64,000 bases of DNA from CAZIVP01 sp964542915 (lineage in GTDB: Bacteria > Calditrichota > Calditrichia > Calditrichales > Calditrichaceae). The stretch is taken from NCBI GenBank assembly GCA_964542915.1, contig CAZIVP010000007.1, positions 110,648-174,647 on the forward strand, written 5' to 3'. The translations under genes were made by a program, and so were the position numbers. Below, piece after piece: positions 44,392 to 53,360 of the stretch (position 1 is the stretch's first letter; the number at the start of each line of letters is the position of its first letter). Under the pieces are notes generated by a model, which did not search any database, was not told the DNA's origin, and saw only the letters and a program-made list of their open reading frames with translations.

Positions 44392-44841
44392 TATAAATGC
44401 ATTTCCTTCTATAAATTAATTTAAGACTGCTGCCATTGGATGACCGGTTTTTTTAAATCACTTTCGATCCGTATTTACGGTTGTTACAAAGAATCCATTC
44501 ATATATGTATGGGCGCTGTAAGGGGCTACATATATTTATTTAAACAGAGCGGGCTTCCGTGTATGCTTAACTCATATTAGCCACCCTTCTTTGCCAAAGC
44601 AAGACCAAAATTGTTTTTCCTGCCAGGATGCTCCGATGACGATCTATCAGAAGTACTGTCTTTAACCCCGTCGGTTGGATTCAAAAAAAATTGTGATAAA
44701 TATATATCGATTCTGTTATAAATTGAGTACCGGATGCACTCACTGTTGGAATAAACCATGGGGTTATCTCATTAAAGAACAATACGATCTAACGTAAGAT
44801 AAACCGATGCATCAAGCAGATTAAGAAGGCCGGGGTGTAAT
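44392..44841. other. Promoter region of the radical SAM operon, no supported gene
   Basis: 450 AT-rich bases. A 60-codon minus-strand frame (44577-44759) looks like noise. The long leader upstream of the glycosyltransferase may carry the promoter, but I see no clear riboswitch or operator. Confidence 0.45.
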
Positions 44842-46053
44842 ATGGCAGCGACTGAAACTGTCGCCCGATTGAAAGCGAAACCGTACCCGTCCGATTTTAT
44901 ACCGATTCATCCGACGAAGGAGGAGCCGAATCGAAGGCTTCCGCGCGTTGCCATCGATTGCATCGCTCTGCCGCGCTATTTTTCAGGCGCGGCTTATTAC
45001 ATGTATTATCTGACAACGTATCTTCTCTCAGCGCCGAGGTCATTCCATCTTTCGGTTATTTGTAAGCCGCATCATATTTCATTATTCGATAAACATTTAA
45101 AATCCGGCGACTCGATTATTCCCGTTACCATACGAAATCGCCTGGAACAATTACGATATTACGAATACGATCTACGTAAACTGCTCATACAAAAAAATGT
45201 ACAGGTTTTTCATGCCACCCATTATCTGTGCCCACCATCCGATTCACTATATAAAATTGTAAACACCATTCACGATATGGGGTTTGTGCTGCATCCCGAA
45301 TATTATCCTATGGTCAAGCGGGTCTATTTTGCATTACGAATGAGACGTTTTTTACAACGCTCCGCAAGGCTTATCACCGTATCGGAGAATACGGCCCGGG
45401 ATCTGGCAAGCAAATACCCGGATCAGAACGAAAAAATCCGGCCGGTATATCCCGGCACCGATCATCTGAATGCAATACCTGCGGCAACGCACTCTCTATT
45501 GCCCCAAAAATATATGTTAGCGGTTAACAGTATCGAAAAACGAAAACATATTCCATTTATCATTGACGTATTTGAGCGCCTGAAATCAAAAAGTTATTTA
45601 CCGCACAAATTGATCATCGTCGGGCCGAAGGCCAACGGATACGGGGCGCTGTTAAAACAGATCGAACAATCGCCCAATCGGCGGGATATTACGCTTAAAT
45701 CAAACCTGTCCCTCCAAGATATGAAGCATCTGTACAGCAACGCCGATTGTTTCCTGAATGCTTCCGATTATGAGGGATTCGGCTTTACGCCGTTCGAAGC
45801 TGTGGCTATGGGGTGCCCTGCTTTTTTATATCAAAATGGGGTTATAGAGGAAGTATTTGGCAATCATCCCTACATATTTAAATCATTGGATGCGACGGAA
45901 TGGAGCCGATTTATCGCGGAAGAAATGCAAAGCGGTTACAGACATCAAATATCTACTGAAACGATTACTACCTTAAACTGGGAGAATACGGCGAGACGCG
46001 TATCCAAAATGTATATGGAGCTCGCAAATGAACGGGAGCCAAAACGTGCTTAA
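44842..46053 (+). CDS. Glycosyltransferase, GT4-like
   Basis: 403 residues, GT-B fold. N-terminal acceptor half begins VAIDCIALPRYFSGAAYY; the C-terminal donor half has ITVSENTARDL, VYPGTDHL, KYMLAVNSIEKRKH and the EX7E-type block NASDYEGFGFTPFEAVAMGCPA. Transfers an activated sugar to an unknown acceptor. Its stop lies 26 bases inside the next gene, so it heads a tightly coupled operon of six genes (44842-51302). Confidence 0.9.
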   Translation: MAATETVARLKAKPYPSDFIPIHPTKEEPNRRLPRVAIDCIALPRYFSGAAYYMYYLTTYLLSAPRSFHLSVICKPHHISLFDKHLKSGDSIIPVTIRNRLEQLRYYEYDLRKLLIQKNVQVFHATHYLCPPSDSLYKIVNTIHDMGFVLHPEYYPMVKRVYFALRMRRFLQRSARLITVSENTARDLASKYPDQNEKIRPVYPGTDHLNAIPAATHSLLPQKYMLAVNSIEKRKHIPFIIDVFERLKSKSYLPHKLIIVGPKANGYGALLKQIEQSPNRRDITLKSNLSLQDMKHLYSNADCFLNASDYEGFGFTPFEAVAMGCPAFLYQNGVIEEVFGNHPYIFKSLDATEWSRFIAEEMQSGYRHQISTETITTLNWENTARRVSKMYMELANEREPKRA

Positions 46054-46894
46054 AGAACAAATTGTTGATACCGTGAAATTGGCGCATGAATACGGTAATG
46101 CTTACAGCCGGAAACAGGTAATGCAGTTTCTTCCGATAAAAGCGGATCGGCCCTTATTTCAGAAACAACTCAGCGAATTGATTCAGCAAGATCGGATTTA
46201 TGAACGAAATAATCTGCTTTTTGCGCAGGATTTTTGGCACAGCCATCACCGTAAACGCTGGCATTCCCGACAATTGTTTGATCGTTATCGCAAGTATTTA
46301 AAATTATTAAGCGGGGTACCATGGGTGCGGTTTATGGGCCTCACCGGGGCTAATGCCTTCGAATCCTGCAATGAAAAGGACGATATTGATTTATTTGTTG
46401 TAACGGCGAAGAACCGATTGTGGATTGTTTATGTCTTAATGGTTGTCATCGGTAAAATTACGGGCCTTCGTCAGTTATGTTGTCTCAACTATCTTATAGA
46501 CGAGGCCAACATGGAGGTTCAGCCGCAGAGCTATTATGTGGCCGTACAGATGGTTCAGATGCAGCCTCTGTTCAATGCCCGCTATAAAAAACGATTGATC
46601 GAATCGAATACCTGGATATCGCATCAATTGCCGAATGCGACTCCCGACGTTGAGATCCCGTCCTATTATCGCTTGAAAAAAGATAGCAAACCGGCGTCTG
46701 TGACGAATATGAAGTGGCTAAGCACCGTGAATGAGCAACTGTATCGAATATACGCCGCCCGCCTCCGAAGCCGTTATCCGCAAAGCATCAATCGCGGGAT
46801 TGTGTTGGCCACGGGGGTGGCAAAATTACATCGCGTGGACCATAACAGCGTTTACGATCATCGCATTCAAACCGTAAAGAAACAGGCGGTCTGA
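46028..46894 (+). CDS. Nucleotidyltransferase-fold protein with N-terminal helical domain
   Basis: 288 residues. About 1-85 is helical and winged-helix-like. The nucleotidyltransferase core starts VRFMGLTGANAFESCNEKDDIDLFVV, where GLTGANAFE is the Gly-Ser-type loop (Ser replaced by Ala) and DIDLF the metal-binding Asp pair. A hydrophobic helix (VYVLMVVIGKIT) follows, with a long C-terminal helical tail. Role probably nucleotide transfer to a sugar or lipid intermediate, but no close family is known to me. Overlaps its upstream neighbour by 26 bases and the next gene by one base. Confidence 0.75.
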   Translation: MNGSQNVLKEQIVDTVKLAHEYGNAYSRKQVMQFLPIKADRPLFQKQLSELIQQDRIYERNNLLFAQDFWHSHHRKRWHSRQLFDRYRKYLKLLSGVPWVRFMGLTGANAFESCNEKDDIDLFVVTAKNRLWIVYVLMVVIGKITGLRQLCCLNYLIDEANMEVQPQSYYVAVQMVQMQPLFNARYKKRLIESNTWISHQLPNATPDVEIPSYYRLKKDSKPASVTNMKWLSTVNEQLYRIYAARLRSRYPQSINRGIVLATGVAKLHRVDHNSVYDHRIQTVKKQAV

Positions 46895-48339
46895 TGAAAG
46901 TACTGGTTAGTCATTCTTACTTCTTATCGCTGGATCCCAAAGAAGCGGCGAACCATAAACCGTATCCGCCGTTGGCGCCGCTGCATCTCATTGCGCTCAT
47001 ACGGCAAAAATTGGGAATCGAATGTACCTTTTATGATGTCATGTTCGATCAGGATGAACACGGGCTGATTGCAGCCATTGAGCATTATAAACCGGAGCTG
47101 GTCCTTATCTATGATGACGACTTCAACTACCTCACCAAAATGTGTCTGGAAAATATGCGCGAAGCGATGTTCAGGATGATACGGCAGGTCAATCATACCG
47201 CCCGTTTTGTAGCCCACGGCTCTGATGCTTCCGATCAGGCCGAACGTTATCTGCGACAGGGCTTTGATTATGTGGTACACCGTAATCCTGAGGAAATTCT
47301 TTTACAAATGATCCGTGCCCTCAGGGAAGACGGCAAATCTTCAGAAGAGGACCTGCGGAAACTTCCCAGTCTTTCCTATCACCGTGACGGACAAGCGGTG
47401 CATAATGACTTGAATAAAAAGCAGTTCGATCTTAATGATATGCCGATGCCGGCATGGGATGTCATTAAGCTAAGGCCATACAGACGTATGTGGTTGCATT
47501 ATCACGGTTATTTTTCACTGAACGTTTCGACTTCCCACGGTTGCCCGTACCGTTGTAACTGGTGCGCCAAACCGCTTTACGGAAGAAGTTACAAAGCCCG
47601 GCCTGCTGAAATGGTCGCCAATGAATTCGATTACCTCGCCAATAAATTACACGCCGATCATGTTTGGATTACTGATGATATATTCGCATTAAAACATGGT
47701 TGGATCACCGCCTTTGCCAATGCCCTTGAGGAGAGGGGCGTGAAATTGCCCTATAAAATTCAATCCCGCGCCGACTTAATGAACGATGATCATGTTGCAG
47801 AGCTGGCGCGCTCGGGATGCGCTGAAGTCTGGATGGGCGTGGAATCGGGTTCGCAAAAAATTTTGGATGCCATGGATAAAGACACCAAACTCCATGATAT
47901 ACCGGCAGCCAATCGGCGGTTGAAAAAGCAGGGTCTTCAGGTGGGTTTTTTTCTGCAGTACGGTTATCCGGGAGAAGAATTAGAGGATATTCAACAAACG
48001 CTGCAACTTATCCGTACCTGTCTGCCCGATCATATCGGGGTATCGATATCCTATCCGCTTAAAGGGACGCCGTTCTATGAGAGCGTGGTTGCTTCCATGG
48101 GCGAAAAGAAAAACTGGAGGGACAGCGGCGACCTGGCGTTAATGTATCCGGGTAAATTTAAGCCTGATTTTTACCGGGCACTGCACCAATACACCCATCA
48201 CTATTTCGGATTCATATCTCTGTTACGGAGTCAATCCTTGAAAAAACGAATACGACGTTTGGTGGGACAATATCGTCATATACCGGGAATGATCAAATAT
48301 CGTTATTTAATGAATCAATATCGACAGCAGCATTCGTAA
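46894..48339 (+). CDS. B12-binding domain radical SAM enzyme 1
   Basis: 481 residues. An N-terminal Rossmann-like cobalamin-binding domain (about 1-160, starting MKVLVSHSYFLSLDPKEAAN) is joined to a radical SAM domain with CPYRCNWC near residue 215 and a conserved MGVESGSQKILDAMDK block. Similar to class B methylases and the BchE/HpnP group, which use methylcobalamin or catalyse ring cyclisation. The B12 DxHxxG motif is not clear, as in BchE. The start overlaps the stop of the nucleotidyltransferase gene; substrate unknown. Confidence 0.9.
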   Translation: MKVLVSHSYFLSLDPKEAANHKPYPPLAPLHLIALIRQKLGIECTFYDVMFDQDEHGLIAAIEHYKPELVLIYDDDFNYLTKMCLENMREAMFRMIRQVNHTARFVAHGSDASDQAERYLRQGFDYVVHRNPEEILLQMIRALREDGKSSEEDLRKLPSLSYHRDGQAVHNDLNKKQFDLNDMPMPAWDVIKLRPYRRMWLHYHGYFSLNVSTSHGCPYRCNWCAKPLYGRSYKARPAEMVANEFDYLANKLHADHVWITDDIFALKHGWITAFANALEERGVKLPYKIQSRADLMNDDHVAELARSGCAEVWMGVESGSQKILDAMDKDTKLHDIPAANRRLKKQGLQVGFFLQYGYPGEELEDIQQTLQLIRTCLPDHIGVSISYPLKGTPFYESVVASMGEKKNWRDSGDLALMYPGKFKPDFYRALHQYTHHYFGFISLLRSQSLKKRIRRLVGQYRHIPGMIKYRYLMNQYRQQHS

Positions 48340-48360
48340 AAAAGAATATTCGCAATTAAT

Positions 48361-49752
48361 ATGAACATTTTACTCACCCACACTTACTTTTTGGAAGAAG
48401 ATGCGCATGAAAAAGAGGTGATGAAACCCTATCCTCCGCTGGGGTTGCTTTATTTATCCGCTTATCTGAAACAACACGGATTTGAAGTGGATGTTTTCGA
48501 TACGACCTTTTCAAGCTATGATAATTTAGAGACCCGGCTCGAAGAACACCCCCCTGACGTGCTGGGTATTCATTGCAATTTACTGACCAAATTCAACGTA
48601 CTTCAATTGATTCGTTTCTGCCAGTCCCACAATATTACAAGTATTTTGGGCGGGCCCGATGCATCCACCCAGGTGCACGAGTTTCTGCAATATGGCGCCG
48701 ATATCCTCATATCGGGTGAAGGAGAAGAGCCCCTGCTCAATGTGTTGAACGCATTGCAATCGAAATCCAAACATCAATTACATGGCATTGCCAATGTAAG
48801 TTTTAAAGATGAACGGGGCGTTGTCATTCAAAACGATCGGCAGGCTTCCAGACGACGGCTCGATGATTATCCTTTTCCCGATCGGGACGCCATAAACATG
48901 GAACAATATTTATCGACCTGGCAGCAATACCATGGCATGCGTCCGGTATCGATTATTACCGCCCGCGGCTGTGCGTTTACATGTAAATGGTGCAGCCATT
49001 CCGTGTATGGTTGGACTCATCGAAGGCGCAGGCCTGAGGCGGTGGTCGAGGAGATCAAATATTTAATAGACCGCTATCAACCGAGCCACCTCTGGTATGC
49101 CGATGATGTCTTTACGGTGAATCGCCGCTGGTTAAGATCGTTTGATGCCCTGCTAAAGCGCAAAGATATTTATTTACCGTTTGAAGGCATTGCACGCGCC
49201 GACCGTATGGACGAAGAAATTGTATCCCTGTTGAAATCGATGGGTTGCTACCGGATCTGGTTCGGGGCAGAATCGGGAAGCCAGCGCATCCTGGACGCCA
49301 TGTCGCGGGGCGTACGCACCGAGGAAATTATCCGGGCCACGGAATTGTGCAAACAATATGGAATAAAATCCGGCGTTTTTGTCATGTTTGGTTATCCAGG
49401 CGAAACATTGGCGGATATTTACGAAACCATCCGGTTTATCTCAGAACTACAACCGGATCATTTTTTAACGACCGTCGCCTATCCTCTCCGCGGGACAGAA
49501 TTATACGATGAATTAAAGGATCGTGTTTTGGAACATTCCGACTGGCAGAGCCATCTGCAACGGGAACTGGAGATCGAAGGGCGATATACGCCTGCGCTTT
49601 ATCATTATGCCGTCCGGAAGTTGGCCAGCGACTACCAACGCCTGTATCTTAACGGCCATCCGAAGGAGAGTCTCAAGCGGTTTTATCACCGACTCCGATC
49701 GTTTTATTGTGACTTTAGAATGAAGCGTCTTTCCCGAATTCAGACCGGATAA
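48361..49752 (+). CDS. B12-binding domain radical SAM enzyme 2
   Basis: 463 residues, a diverged paralogue of the preceding gene with the same layout: N-terminal MNILLTHTYFLEEDAHEKEV, YPPLGLLYLSAYL, GGPDASTQVHEF, then CAFTCKWC near residue 205 and FGAESGSQRILDAMSR. Both genes thus came from one duplication and probably act in sequence on related positions of the product. The gap to the previous gene is 21 bases. Two B12 radical SAM enzymes in one operon suggest difficult C-methylations or rearrangements. Confidence 0.9.
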   Translation: MNILLTHTYFLEEDAHEKEVMKPYPPLGLLYLSAYLKQHGFEVDVFDTTFSSYDNLETRLEEHPPDVLGIHCNLLTKFNVLQLIRFCQSHNITSILGGPDASTQVHEFLQYGADILISGEGEEPLLNVLNALQSKSKHQLHGIANVSFKDERGVVIQNDRQASRRRLDDYPFPDRDAINMEQYLSTWQQYHGMRPVSIITARGCAFTCKWCSHSVYGWTHRRRRPEAVVEEIKYLIDRYQPSHLWYADDVFTVNRRWLRSFDALLKRKDIYLPFEGIARADRMDEEIVSLLKSMGCYRIWFGAESGSQRILDAMSRGVRTEEIIRATELCKQYGIKSGVFVMFGYPGETLADIYETIRFISELQPDHFLTTVAYPLRGTELYDELKDRVLEHSDWQSHLQRELEIEGRYTPALYHYAVRKLASDYQRLYLNGHPKESLKRFYHRLRSFYCDFRMKRLSRIQTG

Positions 49753-49754
49753 CA

Positions 49755-50522
49755 ATGGAAACAGCTTCTGTATTCGACCGTTATGCCTTTGACTACGAGA
49801 GGTCATTCAATGAAAATCCCGTTGCACGATACCAACGCAATCACGTGCAAAGCGAAGTCGCTCCGTATTTTAAAAAGGCCCAACGTGTTCTGGATGTGGG
49901 ATGTGGTCCGGGCTCCGATTTCGAATTTTATAACCAATTTAATTTAAAATTGGATGCGATAGATATTTCAAGTGCAATGGTTGTACACGCAGAGGCAAAA
50001 GCCGAGAGCCTAAAGCTGAATGCGCAAATCAGTCGCAGTGATCTATTAAATTGGCGTTCCCCGTATTGCTACGATATTATTGTACTCAATTTTGGCGTTA
50101 TCAATGCTGTTACAGATATTAAAGCTGCATTCGATAAACTCAACGAACTTTTGAAAGAAAACGGATTGTTGGTTGTGGTAGCAATGCCGCCGTTTCACTT
50201 ATGGTATGTGATGGAACAGTTGTTACGTTTGCAATTTAGAACCTGTTATCGCCGGATTGTTTCCCGCCGTGTTCAGGTGGCCGACCGTTGGTTCGTTAAG
50301 TATTATACGTCATCCGATTTCGCGAAAACATGGCAGGTTGTACGACGCGTTCATCTTGGTTTGTTGTTACCCATGCCTGAACAGTTCCAACGTTCAAAAG
50401 GCGCACAATGGTGGTTCAAACGATTCAAGGCTATCGATGCGCGCCTTGCGTCGCGTATGCCGGAATGGTTGGGCGGCGATCACGTACTTTATCTGCTAAA
50501 TAAAGCGGCACATGCAGTGTGA
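49755..50522 (+). CDS. Class I SAM-dependent methyltransferase A of the operon
   Basis: 255 residues. SAM motif VLDVGCGPGSDFEFYNQ, then LDAIDISSAMVVHA, LNFGVINAVTDI and a hydrophobic segment. Likely N-, O- or C-methylation of an operon intermediate. It begins two bases after the preceding stop. Confidence 0.88.
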   Translation: METASVFDRYAFDYERSFNENPVARYQRNHVQSEVAPYFKKAQRVLDVGCGPGSDFEFYNQFNLKLDAIDISSAMVVHAEAKAESLKLNAQISRSDLLNWRSPYCYDIIVLNFGVINAVTDIKAAFDKLNELLKENGLLVVVAMPPFHLWYVMEQLLRLQFRTCYRRIVSRRVQVADRWFVKYYTSSDFAKTWQVVRRVHLGLLLPMPEQFQRSKGAQWWFKRFKAIDARLASRMPEWLGGDHVLYLLNKAAHAV

Positions 50523-51302
50523 ATGATGCTTGAGCAAGATCATAACGGCGTCTGGCTTGCATCCGACCCAAATGAGCGGACATGTTTAGAGAAATTATAT
50601 TTCGAGGTTCGCGCAAAAGAAGGGCGCGTTTATAATGATAAACAAGTAAGGGAATTGCCTGATGTGCCGCGGGATCATGTCCATCATGATGAGTGGCGGA
50701 TCCGGGCGCGTTCGCTAAATCGGTTACAACAGTATTTGAACAAGAAAGACGAAGGCTTGATTTTACTGGATTTGGGCTGTGGTAACGGCTGGATGAGTCG
50801 CCATCTGGCGAACAATCCTTCGGCGGAAAAAGTACTTGCGGTTGATATGAATTATCGCGAATTGAAGCAGGCGGCCCGCTTATTTTCAGAGGTTGATTCC
50901 ATGCAATTTATCTATGGCGATATTTTCGAACCGATTCTTGAAGAGGAATCCATCGATGTGATTGTTCTTGCCAGCGTTATACAATATTTTCAAAATTTAA
51001 ATAATATAATAGACCGCTTGCTTGTGCTGCTAAAACCATCCGGCGAAATACATATCCTTGATAGCCCGTTCTATCAATTTGATCAAAGAGCTTCGGCTCA
51101 GAAACGAACGGAATTTTATTATCATTCGCTTGGCGTTCCAAAAATGGCGGCATTCTATCACCACCATTTGTTTTCGGATTTGGAACCCTATAACCCGCAC
51201 TATCTGTACAAACCTCACACATTAACCAATCGCTTCCGTCGTCGTTTATTTCCGGTATCATTATCGCCGTTCCCCTGGCTCAGGATCGTTCAAATGCCCT
51301 GA
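50523..51302 (+). CDS. Class I SAM-dependent methyltransferase B of the operon
   Basis: 259 residues. SAM motif LLDLGCGNGWMSRHLA, VLAVDMNYRELKQA, VIVLASVIQYFQNL and the LLVLLKPSGEIHILDSPFYQFDQ block. It differs clearly from methyltransferase A, so it is not a recent duplicate. It starts directly after the previous stop and is the last gene of the six-gene operon, with no transporter or export gene following. Confidence 0.88.
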   Translation: MMLEQDHNGVWLASDPNERTCLEKLYFEVRAKEGRVYNDKQVRELPDVPRDHVHHDEWRIRARSLNRLQQYLNKKDEGLILLDLGCGNGWMSRHLANNPSAEKVLAVDMNYRELKQAARLFSEVDSMQFIYGDIFEPILEEESIDVIVLASVIQYFQNLNNIIDRLLVLLKPSGEIHILDSPFYQFDQRASAQKRTEFYYHSLGVPKMAAFYHHHLFSDLEPYNPHYLYKPHTLTNRFRRRLFPVSLSPFPWLRIVQMP

Positions 51303-51400
51303 GATAATGATACAGAGAAGATATGGACCTTTCCCGTAGAGTTGCCGGGTGTATTAATAAGAATCGAAGGAAAGTATTGGCAGAATTGGATTGGGAATAA

Positions 51401-51435
51401 AAATCCCTTCCAGCATGAACGACAGGAAGGGATTT
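51401..51435 (-). terminator. Rho-independent terminator
   Basis: AAATCCCTTCC at 51401-51411 pairs perfectly with GGAAGGGATTT at 51425-51435 (11 bp, loop 13). On the minus strand it is followed by TTTTTAT, so it ends the lipoprotein transcript and could also serve the plus-strand operon that ends at 51302. Confidence 0.8.
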
Positions 51436-51440
51436 AAGCG

Positions 51441-51866
51441 TTATTGAATAAATTCAATAACATCGGCGCGAACAACGACGGTGGCTTTTGTAAATAATAT
51501 AAAGTTGGTTAGGTCCGAGTCGTATCGCACGTTTACAAGGGCCAGCGTTCGGTTCTCAACCGATTGGAGTTTTTGTTCCACGTTTTGCCACAAATTCTTC
51601 ATGGCGGCGTCGTAGATAAATTCGTCGCCATTTAACCGGATCAGCCCGAATGATTCGGACACGGCGCCAAAGGAATAACTGGCGCCCACGGCATAAGAAA
51701 CCGAGGCGGTTCCGCTTACATTGGTTGCTACGATTTTAAAGTTTGCTTCGGAGAGTTCCACGCTGGTTTGCTGAGAAGCGAGAAATGCCCCGGAATGCGA
51801 GCAACCCGACACGAGTAGTACGCCGGAAAGAAGTAAAAACAATGGTAAGGAGCGTTTCAGAAGCAT
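51441..51866 (-). CDS. Small lipoprotein, unknown function (possibly DUF6567)
   Basis: 141 residues: signal MLLKRSLPLFLLLSGVLLVSGC with a clear lipobox, then a beta-rich domain with SVSYAVGASYSFG and a LALVNVRYDS strand. I recall DUF6567-like proteins of Bacteroidota with a similar pattern but cannot confirm it. Start at ATG 51866; an upstream in-frame ATG at 51917 would mask the signal and overlap the next gene. Located 28 bases downstream of the FadL-like porin on the same strand, likely cotranscribed. Confidence 0.75.
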   Translation of the reverse strand: MLLKRSLPLFLLLSGVLLVSGCSHSGAFLASQQTSVELSEANFKIVATNVSGTASVSYAVGASYSFGAVSESFGLIRLNGDEFIYDAAMKNLWQNVEQKLQSVENRTLALVNVRYDSDLTNFILFTKATVVVRADVIEFIQ

Positions 51867-51894
51867 CCTGGATTCCTTTCGTAGTTGTTTTGGA

Positions 51895-53331
51895 TCAGAA
51901 AAACAATCGCACACCAAATGTTAATTTTGAGGTAGTGTATTCTTCACTGGTCTCCATGGGAGCAGCATCCCAGTCATAATAATGATAAAGTTCATTCTTC
52001 CAGTTTCCTGTCAAATAGCTGACTTCCACCTGGGTTTTGGCATCGACGCGGTAACCGAGACCGGCCGAATAATAAACCCGATCGTAATTTTTATCCACAT
52101 CCTTTAACGGCGACGGTTCGTAGCGATAGCCTCCGCGTAACTGCAGACGTTCGTTCATCAGTTTCAATTCGCCGCCGACTCGATAGCCAAGAGCGGCTCT
52201 GAAATCTTCACGAAAAAAGCGGTTCTGATCGAGTAAATCGGTGTAATCAGTATCGTCGCGATTTTCCGGTTTTTCGTATTTCATCTGTGTCCAGTCGCGA
52301 TAATCAGCAGAAGCTGCAAGTAAGAAGCGGGACGTTTCATAGGCGAGACCGCCGCTGAACTTGAATGGAATGCTGATGTTATAGTCAAAATTACCGGAGC
52401 CCAGTTCTGCGCTTTCAACAAAGTTATAAGTGCCGTCGTTGCGGACAATGTCATACGATAATTCATCGTCTATTGACCACTCTTCTTCAAGATTCAAGGT
52501 CATGGGAAGGGTAATGGCGCCGCCAATACGCAAATTTTTATTGAAATGAAACAGACCACCCAGTTTGAGTTCCCAGCCCGAGTAATCTGTAGAAATTTTC
52601 TGATTCACATCGTAATAGTTATAAAAAAATTGTTCGATTACATTGTCATTTTCATCGAGAATGTCATAACTGTTTTGGGCGTTCACATCGTCCTGAGAAT
52701 AGTTGCTGTTGTATTCGTTATCGCCTGTCCACACATTGAGTGTAACGCCGCCCGAAAAACGAGGCGACAAATCGATGGCCATTGCAAATGAATATTGACT
52801 CAAATGCCCGTCATTGGATTTGATTTGTTGTTCCTGCATTTCCCGATCAAAGGGCAATACGCCGTAATCCCCGAATTCATTTTGGATTTCAAAACCCAAA
52901 TTATTACTGCTGCGGTTGTAGCCGCTGTATTCCGGATAACTACCCAAGTCTTTCACCTTCTGGTAGCCAAGTGCAATTACAAAACTACCCTGAACCGTGG
53001 GAAAGGGGTATGCGATCCCGAAACTGCCGAGTTTGGTAAAGGCCTGGTGTTCAGTGGTGGTATTGTTGAGATAAGTGGCTTGGGTCTCAAAATCATAGTT
53101 GTATAAACTGCCATAGAATTCACCGTAATTAAGCTGGGCCAATCCGGCCGGATTCCAGTAAACAGCGGAATAGTCGTCAGCGACGCCGGTAAATGCGTTA
53201 CCCATCGATTGCGCCCGCGCACCAAAGCCATGCATGTCGTGCAGAAGATTAACGGCTTCTTCGGCGGATTGACTGTACAGAAGCGAACCGGTGACCATGA
53301 TTGTAAACACTGTTATCAAAATCGATTTCAT
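51895..53331 (-). CDS. Outer-membrane transport protein, OMPP1/FadL family
   Basis: 478 residues: signal peptide, then a FadL-type start (GARAQSMGNAFTGVADDYSAVYWNPAGLAQL) and many alternating beta strands ending in a Phe (KLTFGVRLFF), as outer-membrane barrels do. Family members bring hydrophobic compounds such as fatty acids or aromatics across the outer membrane. Strongly indicates a diderm cell. It lies 29 bases downstream of the Tyr-rich lipoprotein gene and upstream of a small lipoprotein gene, all minus strand. Confidence 0.9.
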   Translation of the reverse strand: MKSILITVFTIMVTGSLLYSQSAEEAVNLLHDMHGFGARAQSMGNAFTGVADDYSAVYWNPAGLAQLNYGEFYGSLYNYDFETQATYLNNTTTEHQAFTKLGSFGIAYPFPTVQGSFVIALGYQKVKDLGSYPEYSGYNRSSNNLGFEIQNEFGDYGVLPFDREMQEQQIKSNDGHLSQYSFAMAIDLSPRFSGGVTLNVWTGDNEYNSNYSQDDVNAQNSYDILDENDNVIEQFFYNYYDVNQKISTDYSGWELKLGGLFHFNKNLRIGGAITLPMTLNLEEEWSIDDELSYDIVRNDGTYNFVESAELGSGNFDYNISIPFKFSGGLAYETSRFLLAASADYRDWTQMKYEKPENRDDTDYTDLLDQNRFFREDFRAALGYRVGGELKLMNERLQLRGGYRYEPSPLKDVDKNYDRVYYSAGLGYRVDAKTQVEVSYLTGNWKNELYHYYDWDAAPMETSEEYTTSKLTFGVRLFF

Positions 53332-53360
53332 GCCTTATACCTTCCTTGATACCATTTCGA

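Noticed and set aside
44577..44759. 60-codon minus-strand frame upstream of the glycosyltransferase
   Set aside because: Looks like noise in a promoter leader; no ribosome site.
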